Counted from the stretch's first letter, positions 1 through 7,274 are shown. The stretch: DNA of 8,066 nt from Bacteroidales bacterium (GCA_007131125.1 SLRE01000083.1:1-8066), one strand, 5' to 3'. The notes: generated by a model not told the origin, from the letters alone. Translations and numbers: made by a program.

Positions 1-644
1 CCATTGTTTTGGTGTTGTTGCAGGGCAGACCCCGCATCATTCGCGAGGCCGAGCCCCTTGCAGATGCCATCATCCACGCATACTGGCCCGGCCATGAAGG
101 CGGGCGTGCCCTGGCAAGCCTCCTGAACGGGAAAGCAAACTTCAGCGGAAAGCTTCCCTATACCTACCCCCGCTATTCGGGAACCCTGCACACCTACCAG
201 CATAAAGGCAGCGACAAGCTGGACCATGAGTTTGGACAGGAAGGTTTTGACCCCCAATGGGAATTTGGCTACGGCCTTAGTTATTCTACTTTCAGATACA
301 GTGATCTGAGCCTTTCTGCCGATACCATAGGTACCGGCAACAACCTGTCTTTGAGCATGGAGGTAAAAAACAACGGGCCAATGGACGGTAAAGAGGTTGT
401 ACAATTGTATCTTCGTACCCTGGTGGCTTCCATCACCCCGGATGACCGAAAGCTTATCGGCTTCGAAAAAATTCATCTGGAGGCAGGTGAAAGCCGGAAA
501 GTTGAATTTCAGGTGGATTATCACGACCTGAAGTTTGTGGACCTCAGCAATCAATGGATAGCCGAACGGGGTGATTTTGAAATACTGGTTGGGGGAAAAC
601 CCGGAAACATGCTTAGCGGTAAAATTTTCTACACCGGTAAGTAA
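1..644 (+). CDS. Glycoside hydrolase family 3 (beta-glucosidase/xylosidase type), C-terminal part
   Basis: This is the 3' end of a gene that begins before the window; the first whole codon is at position 3. The visible part shows the end of the GH3 C-terminal alpha/beta sandwich domain: the strand and turn VLLQGRPRII (about 9-50), the PGHEGG motif (about 87-104), and GKLPYTYPR (about 147-173). A tyrosine-rich linker with FGYGLSYSTF (about 264-293) leads into the fibronectin type III-like domain (about 295-640), recognisable from GKEVVQLYL, IGFEKIHLEAGESRKVEF and a closing VGGKPGN. Known for the family: retaining hydrolysis of terminal beta-linked glucose or xylose, often in the periplasm. The nucleophile Asp and any signal peptide lie upstream and cannot be seen, so substrate and location are open. 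The next gene starts 43 nt downstream on the same strand. The in-frame TTG at position 9 is internal and is not a start. Confidence 0.93.
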   Translation, partial: IVLVLLQGRPRIIREAEPLADAIIHAYWPGHEGGRALASLLNGKANFSGKLPYTYPRYSGTLHTYQHKGSDKLDHEFGQEGFDPQWEFGYGLSYSTFRYSDLSLSADTIGTGNNLSLSMEVKNNGPMDGKEVVQLYLRTLVASITPDDRKLIGFEKIHLEAGESRKVEFQVDYHDLKFVDLSNQWIAERGDFEILVGGKPGNMLSGKIFYTGK

Positions 645-687
645 AAAAGAGAGAGTTTGTAAAACTTTCTAAACAATCTTTACCAAT

Positions 688-3600
688 ATGCCTGAACCTG
701 TTACCCATATCAACAGCCATCCACTTTATTCTCCTGAAGAAAAAGTTGATGGCCAGCTAACCCTGATACAGGGAGAAGAATTTTTTTGCATCAGGAATTA
801 CGACCTCATGAAGCCTTTCCTGATGAGTATTGTCAGCAGCAGCGACCTTTGGATGTACCTGTCCAGCAGCGGAGGCCTCACAGCAGGACGGGAAAATTAC
901 AATAACGCCCTTTTCCCTTATGAAACTGATGATAAAGTTCATGAAGCAGCCGGAAAAACCGGACCAAAAACCCTCATTGCTGTTAAAAAGGAAAATAAAA
1001 GGCTTCTGTGGGAGCCTTTTTCAAAAAATTATGAAGGGCTATACCGGGTGCGTAGAAACCTCTACAAAAACACCCAGGGCAATAAGGTCATTTTTGAGGA
1101 AATAAACGAAACCCTTCAGCTAATCTTTAGCTATAGCTGGACCGGGAGTGATGCCATGGGGTGGGTAAGAAAGGCCTCCATCAGGAATCTCTCCGGTAAA
1201 ACGGTTGACCTGGAGATTTGTGACGGATTGCTTAATATTCTGCCCTGGGGCATTGAACGCGAAACCCAAAGCATGATGAGCACCCTGATGGATGCATATA
1301 AAGTTGGAGAATACCTACCAAAGGAAAACATGGCCCTTTTCTACCTGGCATCCGTTCCTGTAGACCGCGCAGAACCAAGCGAAGCCCTGCGGACCAATAC
1401 AGTATGGAGCCACGGGCTGAAACCCAAAGGAGTTTTTATCAGCAGCGAACAGATGGACAATTTCCGCAAAGGGAAAGCGGTAGCATACGAAAACAAGGTT
1501 TTTGGGCAGAAAACTGCTTTTCTTCTACATGCAGAAATAACGCTTGAAGCAACAATTGAAAAATCCTGGTTTATTTTGGGCGATGTAGCCAAGGACCATG
1601 CTGCATTGCTTTCGCTGAAAAAAATAATTAGCAGGCAATCAAATATGGTAAGCCTGATCGACTCCAGCCTGAAAGAGAGCACAAAGGAGCTGACAAACCT
1701 TGTGGCCCTGGCCGATGGAATTCAAAATACCGGCGACCCCTTTAACGACAGACGGCATTTTGCAAACGTGCTTTTCAATATCATGCGGGGAGGTGTTTTT
1801 GAGCAGGAGTATTCCATAAATGTAAAAGATTTCCTCGATCACCTCCTTGAGAGCAACAAAAGGGTATACGAAAAACATAAAAGTGTTTTTTCCGAAGAAA
1901 AAGAAACAATACCACTGCAGGATCTGCTCAGGCTGGCCGGATCCTGCCAGGACGAGGATCTGTTTCGGCTAAGCCTGGAATACCTTCCTCTGAGCTTCAG
2001 CCGGCGTCATGGTGACCCAAGCCGCCCCTGGAACTTTTTTGATATCCGTGTAAAAAAAACTGACGGCAGCCCTTCTCTTAATTACCAGGGAAACTGGAGA
2101 GATATTTTTCAGAACTGGGAAGCCCTTGCCTTTTCTTTCCCGGCATTTCTGCCCGGCATGATAAGCCGTTTCCTCAATGCTTCAACGGCCGACGGATACA
2201 ATCCCTACCGCATTACCCGACAGGGTTTTGACTGGGAGGTTCCCGAACCTGACAACCCCTGGGCCGGCATCGGCTATTGGGGAGACCATCAGGTCATTTA
2301 TCTTTTAAAGCTTCTGGAACTTCAGGAAAAGTTTTATCCGGGACAAACCTGGGAGAAATTCAGCGGAAAGCATTTCGTTTATGCAAGGGTTCCTTACCGG
2401 ATCAAAAGCTATAAAGAAATCCTCAAAGATCCTCAGGATACCATTGAGTTTGACAGCAAACTTCATGATGTGCTGATGAAGAAAAGCCGGGAAGCTGGCG
2501 CTGACGGAAAACTGATGCTGCAAGACGGGGAGCTGACCCTCAAAGCCACCTTTAAGGAAAAAATACTGGTGATGCTGCTGACCAAACTCAGCAATTTCGT
2601 CCCTGAGGCCGGCATATGGCTCAATACCCAGCGCCCCGAATGGAATGATGCCAACAACGCACTGGTAGGCTTCGGCACTTCCATGGTTACCCTTTATCAT
2701 TTGCGCCGTTTTGTCAAATATCTTACCGATATTACAAAACAACACCCTGAAGAACATTTTCTCCTTGCCGAAGAAGTTTTTGATTTTAAGCAGCAAATCA
2801 ATGATTGCCTTAACCGCCACAGCCAACTCCTTGATAAGGGATTTTCTGATGAGGCAAGAAAAGAAATAACCGACCAACTGGGTCTGGCCGGAGAAAAATA
2901 TCGCGAAAAGGCTTACAAAGGATTTTCAGGGAAAGGAAAAACCTTTGAAAAGGATGAGTTGCTTGATTTTTACAAACTGATTCTTGCATACCTTGATCAG
3001 AGCATTTCCGTTAACCGCCGCAAGGATGAACTTTATCATTCCTACAACCTGCTTGAGTTTGGTAGCAAAACCTTAAAGGTAAACTACCTGTACCTGATGC
3101 TGGAAGGTCAGACGGCTATCCTTAACAGCGGATTGTTGTCTCCCGCAGACACCCTGAAACTTTTGCAGAACCTGTTTGCCAGTAACCTGTGGCGGAAGGA
3201 TCAGCAAAGCTTCATGCTTTACCCCTTCCGAGAATTACCAGGATTCCAGGAGAAAAACAACATTCCCCCCGAACTGGTAAAAAACTCCCGGCTTTTAAAC
3301 GAGCTGCTTTCCAGGGGAAATACCCGTATCATCAAACAGGATGAGGAAGGGAATTACCATTTCAATGCCGACCTGAAAAATGCCCGTTTGCTTGAAGAAA
3401 CGCTTCATCAGCTATCTCCCGATGCAGCTGCCGGAGAATTGGGAGCTGAAGTAAAACAGGTGCTAGAAATTTATGAAAAGGTGTTTAACCACCGCTCTTT
3501 TACGGGGCGATCAGGTTCGTTTTACAAATATGAAGGACTGGGTTCCATTTACTGGCATATGGTGTCGAAGCTACTTCTGGCCCTGGGTGAGAACTTAATG

Positions 3601-4080
3601 GAGTTTGCCCGGGATGAAACTAAGCGGGAACACATCTCACCGCTAAAAGAATACTATTACCGGATCCGGGAAGGGATCGGGGCCCACAAAAAACCTCAGG
3701 ACTACGGAGCCTTTCCCACCGACCCCTATTCCCATACCCCTTCGATGATGGGCGCACAGCAACCCGGAATGACCGGGCAGGTTAAAGAAGACATTCTCAG
3801 CCGGTTCAATGAACTGGGGATCGTTGTCGAGAACGGTCAGATCATCATTTCCCCCGACCTTTTACAGGAAAACGATTTTACCAGAAACAAAGACCTAGAA
3901 TTCAGTTTTTGCAGCACCCGTTTTATTTTTAAAAAAGGAAAAGAAAAAGGCATCACAATTCACTATAAGCAGAAAGAAGACAAGTCTTTAAATATTCCTT
4001 CCCTGCTTATCCCGCCAGATCTTTCTGCCGAAATTTTTAACAGAACCGGGCAGATCAGGGAAATTTTGGTTTACCTTTAA
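688..4080 (+). CDS. Divergent GH94-like (glycoside phosphorylase superfamily) protein, 1130 aa
   Basis: A single long frame with a hydrophilic N-terminus and no signal peptide or membrane segment, so probably cytoplasmic. I do not recognise it as a named enzyme, but its motifs follow GH94 order. A beta-rich N-terminal region contains SSSGGLTAGREN and a following YETDD (residues 58-82), like the GGGYS...YR.DD part of the GH94 sandwich domain. A helical linker follows (about 300-430). A probable (alpha/alpha)6 barrel has NWRDIFQN (469-476; compare YRDQLQD), GYWGDHQ (529-535), EWNDANN (651-657; compare DWNDGMN, whose second Asp is the GH94 general acid, here D654), LEGQTAILNSG (805-815) and GSIYWH (952-957). 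TGQ at 1029-1031 sits where GH94 has its phosphate-binding Thr-Gly. Classical GH94 enzymes have about 800 residues, so about 300 are extra, including a stretch at about 555-640 between the second and third barrel motifs. ATG 688 is chosen because the first beta strands precede the next Met (M41). Phosphorolysis is inference; the hydrolase or inactive alternatives remain possible. Confidence 0.75.
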   Translation: MPEPVTHINSHPLYSPEEKVDGQLTLIQGEEFFCIRNYDLMKPFLMSIVSSSDLWMYLSSSGGLTAGRENYNNALFPYETDDKVHEAAGKTGPKTLIAVKKENKRLLWEPFSKNYEGLYRVRRNLYKNTQGNKVIFEEINETLQLIFSYSWTGSDAMGWVRKASIRNLSGKTVDLEICDGLLNILPWGIERETQSMMSTLMDAYKVGEYLPKENMALFYLASVPVDRAEPSEALRTNTVWSHGLKPKGVFISSEQMDNFRKGKAVAYENKVFGQKTAFLLHAEITLEATIEKSWFILGDVAKDHAALLSLKKIISRQSNMVSLIDSSLKESTKELTNLVALADGIQNTGDPFNDRRHFANVLFNIMRGGVFEQEYSINVKDFLDHLLESNKRVYEKHKSVFSEEKETIPLQDLLRLAGSCQDEDLFRLSLEYLPLSFSRRHGDPSRPWNFFDIRVKKTDGSPSLNYQGNWRDIFQNWEALAFSFPAFLPGMISRFLNASTADGYNPYRITRQGFDWEVPEPDNPWAGIGYWGDHQVIYLLKLLELQEKFYPGQTWEKFSGKHFVYARVPYRIKSYKEILKDPQDTIEFDSKLHDVLMKKSREAGADGKLMLQDGELTLKATFKEKILVMLLTKLSNFVPEAGIWLNTQRPEWNDANNALVGFGTSMVTLYHLRRFVKYLTDITKQHPEEHFLLAEEVFDFKQQINDCLNRHSQLLDKGFSDEARKEITDQLGLAGEKYREKAYKGFSGKGKTFEKDELLDFYKLILAYLDQSISVNRRKDELYHSYNLLEFGSKTLKVNYLYLMLEGQTAILNSGLLSPADTLKLLQNLFASNLWRKDQQSFMLYPFRELPGFQEKNNIPPELVKNSRLLNELLSRGNTRIIKQDEEGNYHFNADLKNARLLEETLHQLSPDAAAGELGAEVKQVLEIYEKVFNHRSFTGRSGSFYKYEGLGSIYWHMVSKLLLALGENLMEFARDETKREHISPLKEYYYRIREGIGAHKKPQDYGAFPTDPYSHTPSMMGAQQPGMTGQVKEDILSRFNELGIVVENGQIIISPDLLQENDFTRNKDLEFSFCSTRFIFKKGKEKGITIHYKQKEDKSLNIPSLLIPPDLSAEIFNRTGQIREILVYL

Positions 4081-4130
4081 GGTAGTTCTATGGCAATCGC
4101 CTTTTATTATCAACAAAAACCAGCCTGAAG

Positions 4131-5123
4131 ATGAGCTATACAGCAGATCCCCAGAGGTATGATTCTATGAAGTACAACCGTGTGGGCAGATCCGGCCTTT
4201 TACTGCCGGCCATTTCCCTTGGCCTTTGGCATAATTTCGGAGGGGTTGATGTGTTTGAAAACGGCCGAAAGATCATTCACCGGGCTTTTGATGCGGGCAT
4301 CACCCATTTTGACCTGGCCAACAATTACGGCCCTCCTCCCGGCAGTGCAGAGGAGAACTTTGGCCGCCTGCTTGCCAAAGACCTGAAAAGCTACCGGGAT
4401 GAGCTCATCATCTCTACCAAAGCGGGTTATGAAATGTGGCCCGGTCCCTATGGTGACGGGGGCTCACGAAAATATCTTCTCGCCAGCCTGGACAACAGCC
4501 TCAAACGAATGGGGCTGGATTATGTGGATATTTTCTATTCTCATCGGCCCGACCCGGATACGCCCATGGAAGAAACCATGATGGCACTGGACCAGGCAGT
4601 CCGGCAGGGAAAAGCACTCTATGCTGGTATTTCCAGCTATTCGGCTGATCAAACCCGGCAGGCAGCTGAAATTATCCGCCATCTGGGTACCCCCTGCCTG
4701 ATCCATCAGCCAAGCTATTCTATCCTAGACCGCTGGGTAGAAGACGGATTACTGGATACCCTTGAGGATTTCGGCATCGGATGCATTGCCTTCTCTCCCC
4801 TGAAGCAGGGAATCCTTTCCGACAAATACCTGAAAGGAATACCAGATGATTCAAGGGCGGCAAAACCCACAGGGTTTCTCAGTAAAGACCAGATAAATCA
4901 GGAAACCATGGGAAAAGTGAAAAAACTGAATGAGATAGCACAGCAGCGCGGTCAAAGCCTGGCACAGATGGCCATCTCCTGGCTGCTGAAGGATGAACGG
5001 GTCACCTCTGTGCTGGTAGGCGTAAGCAGCATCAACCAGCTTGAAAACAACCTGGAGGCCTTGAACAACCTGGAGTTTTCACGGGAAGAGCTGCAGCAGA
5101 TCGATGATATTGCCGGACGTTAA
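4131..5123 (+). CDS. gpr: Aldo/keto reductase, YghZ/Gpr type (L-glyceraldehyde 3-phosphate reductase)
   Basis: The 330-residue protein matches E. coli YghZ (AKR14 family) nearly throughout, including LGLWHNFG (31-37), the block ITHFDLANNYGPPPGSAEEN (57-76), ISTKAGYEMWPGPYG (94-108), SLKRMGLDYVDIFYSHR (123-139) and ISSYS (167-171). The AKR catalytic tetrad is D61, Y66, K97 and H138. The NADP(H) 2'-phosphate loop is VLVGVSSINQLENN (294-307). Known for the family: NADPH-dependent reduction of L-glyceraldehyde 3-phosphate, with activity on methylglyoxal, in the cytoplasm. The start at ATG 4131 is supported because the leader SYTADPQRYDSMKYNRVG aligns with the YghZ N-terminus. The chain ends at IAGR, about 16 residues before the E. 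coli protein. It lies 50 nt after the GH94-like gene, suggesting co-transcription and disposal of carbonyl by-products of sugar metabolism (inference). Family call is very secure; physiological substrate is less so. Confidence 0.94.
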   Translation: MSYTADPQRYDSMKYNRVGRSGLLLPAISLGLWHNFGGVDVFENGRKIIHRAFDAGITHFDLANNYGPPPGSAEENFGRLLAKDLKSYRDELIISTKAGYEMWPGPYGDGGSRKYLLASLDNSLKRMGLDYVDIFYSHRPDPDTPMEETMMALDQAVRQGKALYAGISSYSADQTRQAAEIIRHLGTPCLIHQPSYSILDRWVEDGLLDTLEDFGIGCIAFSPLKQGILSDKYLKGIPDDSRAAKPTGFLSKDQINQETMGKVKKLNEIAQQRGQSLAQMAISWLLKDERVTSVLVGVSSINQLENNLEALNNLEFSREELQQIDDIAGR

Positions 5124-5162
5124 AAACCATGCTCCGGGAAAAGCCGGTTTGTCCTGAAACTA

Positions 5163-5927
5163 TCAGGTTCTTAAATAGGAGGCACCGTTGATATCCAGGA
5201 TAGCTCCCGAAGCGTATTCAAGCCCGTCGGATGCCAGCATCAGAATGGCATTGGCAACCTCGGCGGGGGTTGCCATCCGCCCGAAAGGAGATTCCTGCAT
5301 CAGTTGCGTTTTTTCTTTCTCAGACAATGCCTGCAGGCCCATATCCGTTTCCGTAAATCCCGGTGCTACAACATACACATAAACCCTGTATTTGGCAAGG
5401 GCCTTAGCCATGGACTGGCTCATGGCATTCAACCCTGCTTTGCTTGCGGCGTAGGCGGGTTGATCAGGCTCTCCCCTGAATGCTCCTCTTGAAGAAACAT
5501 TGATAATTTTGCCCCCATTATGCCTCTTCATTTCTCTTGAGGCCCAGTAACAAAGATTAGCCGCAGCAATCAGGTTTACATTCAGGATGTGCTCCCATGC
5601 TTCATTCCATTCATCGAACTCATTATCAATATTGTGAAAGCTTGAAACCCCGGCATTGTTGACAAGCAAATCAATGCGGCCGAATTTGCCGGTGAAATCC
5701 CTGATCAGGCTTTCAGGCGAATCTTTTTCTCCGATATCATATTGAAATAAACCGTGGTTTTTGCCCGGCAATTCATTCAGTGTGTCAAGGGCTGCCTGCT
5801 CATTGGAGCGATAATTGATCCCCACATTGGCACCTTTTGAAGCAAAGGCCAATGCTGTTGCTTTGCCTATACCCCGGGAGCCACCGGTAATTAAAATGTT
5901 CTTTCCCTTAAAATCGATATTTGCCAT
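5163..5927 (-). CDS. Classical SDR-family oxidoreductase (FabG-like)
   Basis: A 254-residue, single-domain Rossmann protein of normal classical-SDR length. It shows the cofactor motif TGGSRGIG (14-21), the NNAG motif (90-93), the helix asparagine N118 in NVNL, and the active-site S146, Y159 and K163 (the Ser-Tyr spacing of 13 and YxxxK match FabG). APGF (188-191) follows. R18 in the glycine motif and R40 after the second strand favour NADP(H). Known for the family: NAD(P)(H)-dependent oxidation or reduction of an alcohol/ketone pair in the cytoplasm. The substrate cannot be read from sequence; many such proteins are labelled 3-oxoacyl-ACP reductase or glucose/sugar dehydrogenase by default. 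The ATG at 5927 is preceded by an A/T-rich leader without Shine-Dalgarno, and MANIDFKGKNILITGG is the expected N-terminus. It follows an aldo/keto reductase gene on the same strand after 181 nt, and converges on the plus-strand reductase with 39 nt between stops. Confidence 0.93.
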   Translation of the reverse strand: MANIDFKGKNILITGGSRGIGKATALAFASKGANVGINYRSNEQAALDTLNELPGKNHGLFQYDIGEKDSPESLIRDFTGKFGRIDLLVNNAGVSSFHNIDNEFDEWNEAWEHILNVNLIAAANLCYWASREMKRHNGGKIINVSSRGAFRGEPDQPAYAASKAGLNAMSQSMAKALAKYRVYVYVVAPGFTETDMGLQALSEKEKTQLMQESPFGRMATPAEVANAILMLASDGLEYASGAILDINGASYLRT

Positions 5928-5991
5928 TTTACTGGTTTAATTAAAAAGTTTCGTTTTAGGCCAATGTTTCTCCCGTGTTTGTGGTTTTGAG

Positions 5992-6036
5992 TTTCGGGAT
6001 ACTTTTAAATTTTCGGGACTTAAGCAACCGCCCGAA
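5992..6036 (-). promoter_or_regulatory. Intercistronic inverted repeat with a duplicated arm between AKR and SDR genes
   Basis: TTCGGG at 6012-6017 and CCCGAA at 6031-6036 form a 6-bp inverted repeat with a 13-nt loop. A second copy of the left arm, TTTCGGGA, lies at 5992-5999, exactly 19 bp from the first (6011-6018). On the minus strand the hairpin follows the AKR stop codon by about 72 nt and precedes the SDR start by about 85 nt. There is no uninterrupted U-tract after it (AATTTAAAAG), so it is a poor intrinsic terminator. It could be an mRNA-processing or stabilising hairpin, or a DNA operator for the SDR gene. I see no exact TAnnTTTG promoter box in this 181-nt gap. Confidence 0.35.
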
Positions 6037-6108
6037 GACAGGAAAAACATGTGCACTTACGCTCATACCAACAGTTCAGTATACACAGGATTGCTGACAT
6101 CAGAGCCA

Positions 6109-7095
6109 CTACCATTTTTCTTTGGATATATCCGGCCATATATACTTTTCATATATCTGCCTTATGCCATTCATTTGCTCTGAAGTCAAGCCGGGCACTT
6201 TCGATGCCCTGACATTTGAAACAACCTGATCAGGACTTGATGCACCGGGAATGACACAACCAACTTCCGGGAACATCAGGATCCATTTAAGGGCCATTGC
6301 CGGCAAATTGGTCTGTTCCGGAAAAAGCTTTTTTATCTCTTCAACGGCTTCCAATCCTTTCATAAAATCCACTCCCGAAAATGTTTCACCATAATCCAGC
6401 ACATCATCTCCTTTAAAAGAGCGATGATCGTCATTGCTAAATGTGGTAGATGCAGAAAATTTTCCGGTCAACAATCCACTGGCCAGTGGCACCCTGGTGA
6501 TTATGCCAATATTTTTTTTCGCTGCTTCAGCAAAAAACTTTTCGGATGGGCGCTGCCTCAGCATGTTGAAAATAATCTGTATTGTAGTAACATTTTCGTA
6601 TTCAATGGCTTTTTGCGCCTCATCAATGGTTCCAACACTAACCCCTAAGTTCATTATTTTGCCTTCCTTTTTCAGGGTGTCAAAGAAACCAAATATTTCC
6701 GGGCGATCATAGGTTTGGGGTGGCGGACAATGCAATTGAATAAGGTCAATAGTTTCCAGGCCCATATTTTTTAAACTATCTTCAACGAATTTGCGCAAAG
6801 TTTTTGTTTGATAAGCCTGATCAATATGGGGGGAAAGCCGGCGACCGCATTTGGTGGCTACATATATCCGTTCTTTTCGGGAGCGGACAAAGCGGCCCAC
6901 AGCTTTTTCGCTTTCCCCGTTTTCATATACGTCAGCGGTATCAATAAAATTGACACCATTGTCAATTGCGGTGTTCAATATGGCATCAGCTTTTTTTTGG
7001 TTAAAGCCACTGCCCCATTTCCCACCGACCTGCCAGGTTCCAAGGCCTATTTCAGAAACCTCAAATCCTGTTTTTCCAAGTAATCGCTTTTTCAT
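6109..7095 (-). CDS. Aldo/keto reductase, AKR11/AKR12-like (IolS-type) oxidoreductase
   Basis: A 328-residue (beta/alpha)8 reductase. The N-terminus MKKRLLGKTGFEVSEIGLGT is typical of the family and fixes the ATG at 7095. The catalytic tetrad is D52, Y57 (in FIDTADVYENGESE), K82 (in VATKCG) and H122 (in IQLHCPPP). RVPLASGLLTGKF (201-213) and the cofactor-phosphate loop VIPGASSPDQVVSN (281-294) complete the fold. Known for the family: NAD(P)H-dependent reduction or oxidation of sugars, aldehydes or ketones in the cytoplasm; bacterial members include IolS-like proteins. It is not a paralogous copy of the plus-strand YghZ-type reductase: that gene has the NNYGPPPGSAEEN signature and this one has DVYENGESE. 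The downstream SDR gene could share its transcript, although the 181-nt gap is long for an operon. The upstream leader holds two CCCGG/CCGGG hairpins. The substrate is unknown. Confidence 0.93.
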   Translation of the reverse strand: MKKRLLGKTGFEVSEIGLGTWQVGGKWGSGFNQKKADAILNTAIDNGVNFIDTADVYENGESEKAVGRFVRSRKERIYVATKCGRRLSPHIDQAYQTKTLRKFVEDSLKNMGLETIDLIQLHCPPPQTYDRPEIFGFFDTLKKEGKIMNLGVSVGTIDEAQKAIEYENVTTIQIIFNMLRQRPSEKFFAEAAKKNIGIITRVPLASGLLTGKFSASTTFSNDDHRSFKGDDVLDYGETFSGVDFMKGLEAVEEIKKLFPEQTNLPAMALKWILMFPEVGCVIPGASSPDQVVSNVRASKVPGLTSEQMNGIRQIYEKYIWPDISKEKW

Positions 7096-7126
7096 CTTCT
7101 ATAAAGATTTTTGCTTTACCATTCGA

Positions 7127-7179
7127 CCGGGCAAATGAATTAAACCCGGATAGAAAAAACCCGGAAATGATTAACCGGG
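7127..7179 (-). promoter_or_regulatory. Tandem hairpins with terminator-like U-tract in the AKR leader (candidate attenuator)
   Basis: Read on the minus strand, arm A CCCGG (7179-7175), a 10-nt loop and arm B CCGGG (7164-7160) form a stem followed directly by TTTTTT (7159-7154), the form of an intrinsic terminator. Then arm C CCGGG (7149-7145), a 13-nt loop and arm D CCCGG (7131-7127) form a second stem about 32 nt before the AKR start codon. A can also pair with C, and B with D, so alternative folds are possible. The loops are near-copies (TTAATCATTT and TTTAATTCATTTG). On the plus strand the first dyad is followed by CATTTTT, so a bidirectional terminator is the main alternative. The stems are only 5 bp. 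Confidence 0.4.
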
Positions 7180-7193
7180 CATTTTTCAAGGCT

Positions 7194-7221
7194 AAAGTTA
7201 GGATATTTTCTGAAAGTTAGG
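7194..7221. repeat. Direct repeat AAAGTTAGG, 19-bp period
   Basis: Two perfect 9-bp copies of AAAGTTAGG lie at 7194-7202 and 7213-7221, starting 19 bp apart, close to two helical turns. They sit about 100 bp upstream of the minus-strand reductase start, inside the divergent intergenic region. Such spacing suits two half-sites on the same face of the helix for a regulator, but a chance repeat of this length cannot be excluded from one window. Confidence 0.35.
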
Positions 7222-7274
7222 CCGAAAGGGCACCTTTTCAGGAAAGATTACCTGGTTTTGTCCAGTCTGCAACA

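Noticed and set aside
9..11. TTG as a start codon for the first gene
   Set aside because: The frame is open to the window edge and the residues before it (IV) continue the GH3 beta strand, so the gene begins outside.
830..1105. 91-codon plus-strand frame
   Set aside because: It overlaps the GH94-like gene in another frame; the product is low-complexity and Cys/Ser-rich like a shadow frame.
2305..2877. 190-codon open frame on the minus strand
   Set aside because: It lies wholly inside the GH94-like gene, antisense to its conserved barrel motifs, and its translation resembles no family.
5134..5167. Short hairpins CCGG/CCGG (5134-5147) and CCTGA/TCAGG (5153-5167) between the convergent stops
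   Set aside because: Stems of 4-5 bp with no U-tract on either strand; too weak to call a terminator, although one is expected here.
6434..7138. Several 74-95 codon plus-strand frames
   Set aside because: All but the last few codons of the longest are antisense to the minus-strand aldo/keto reductase, which has a full catalytic tetrad.
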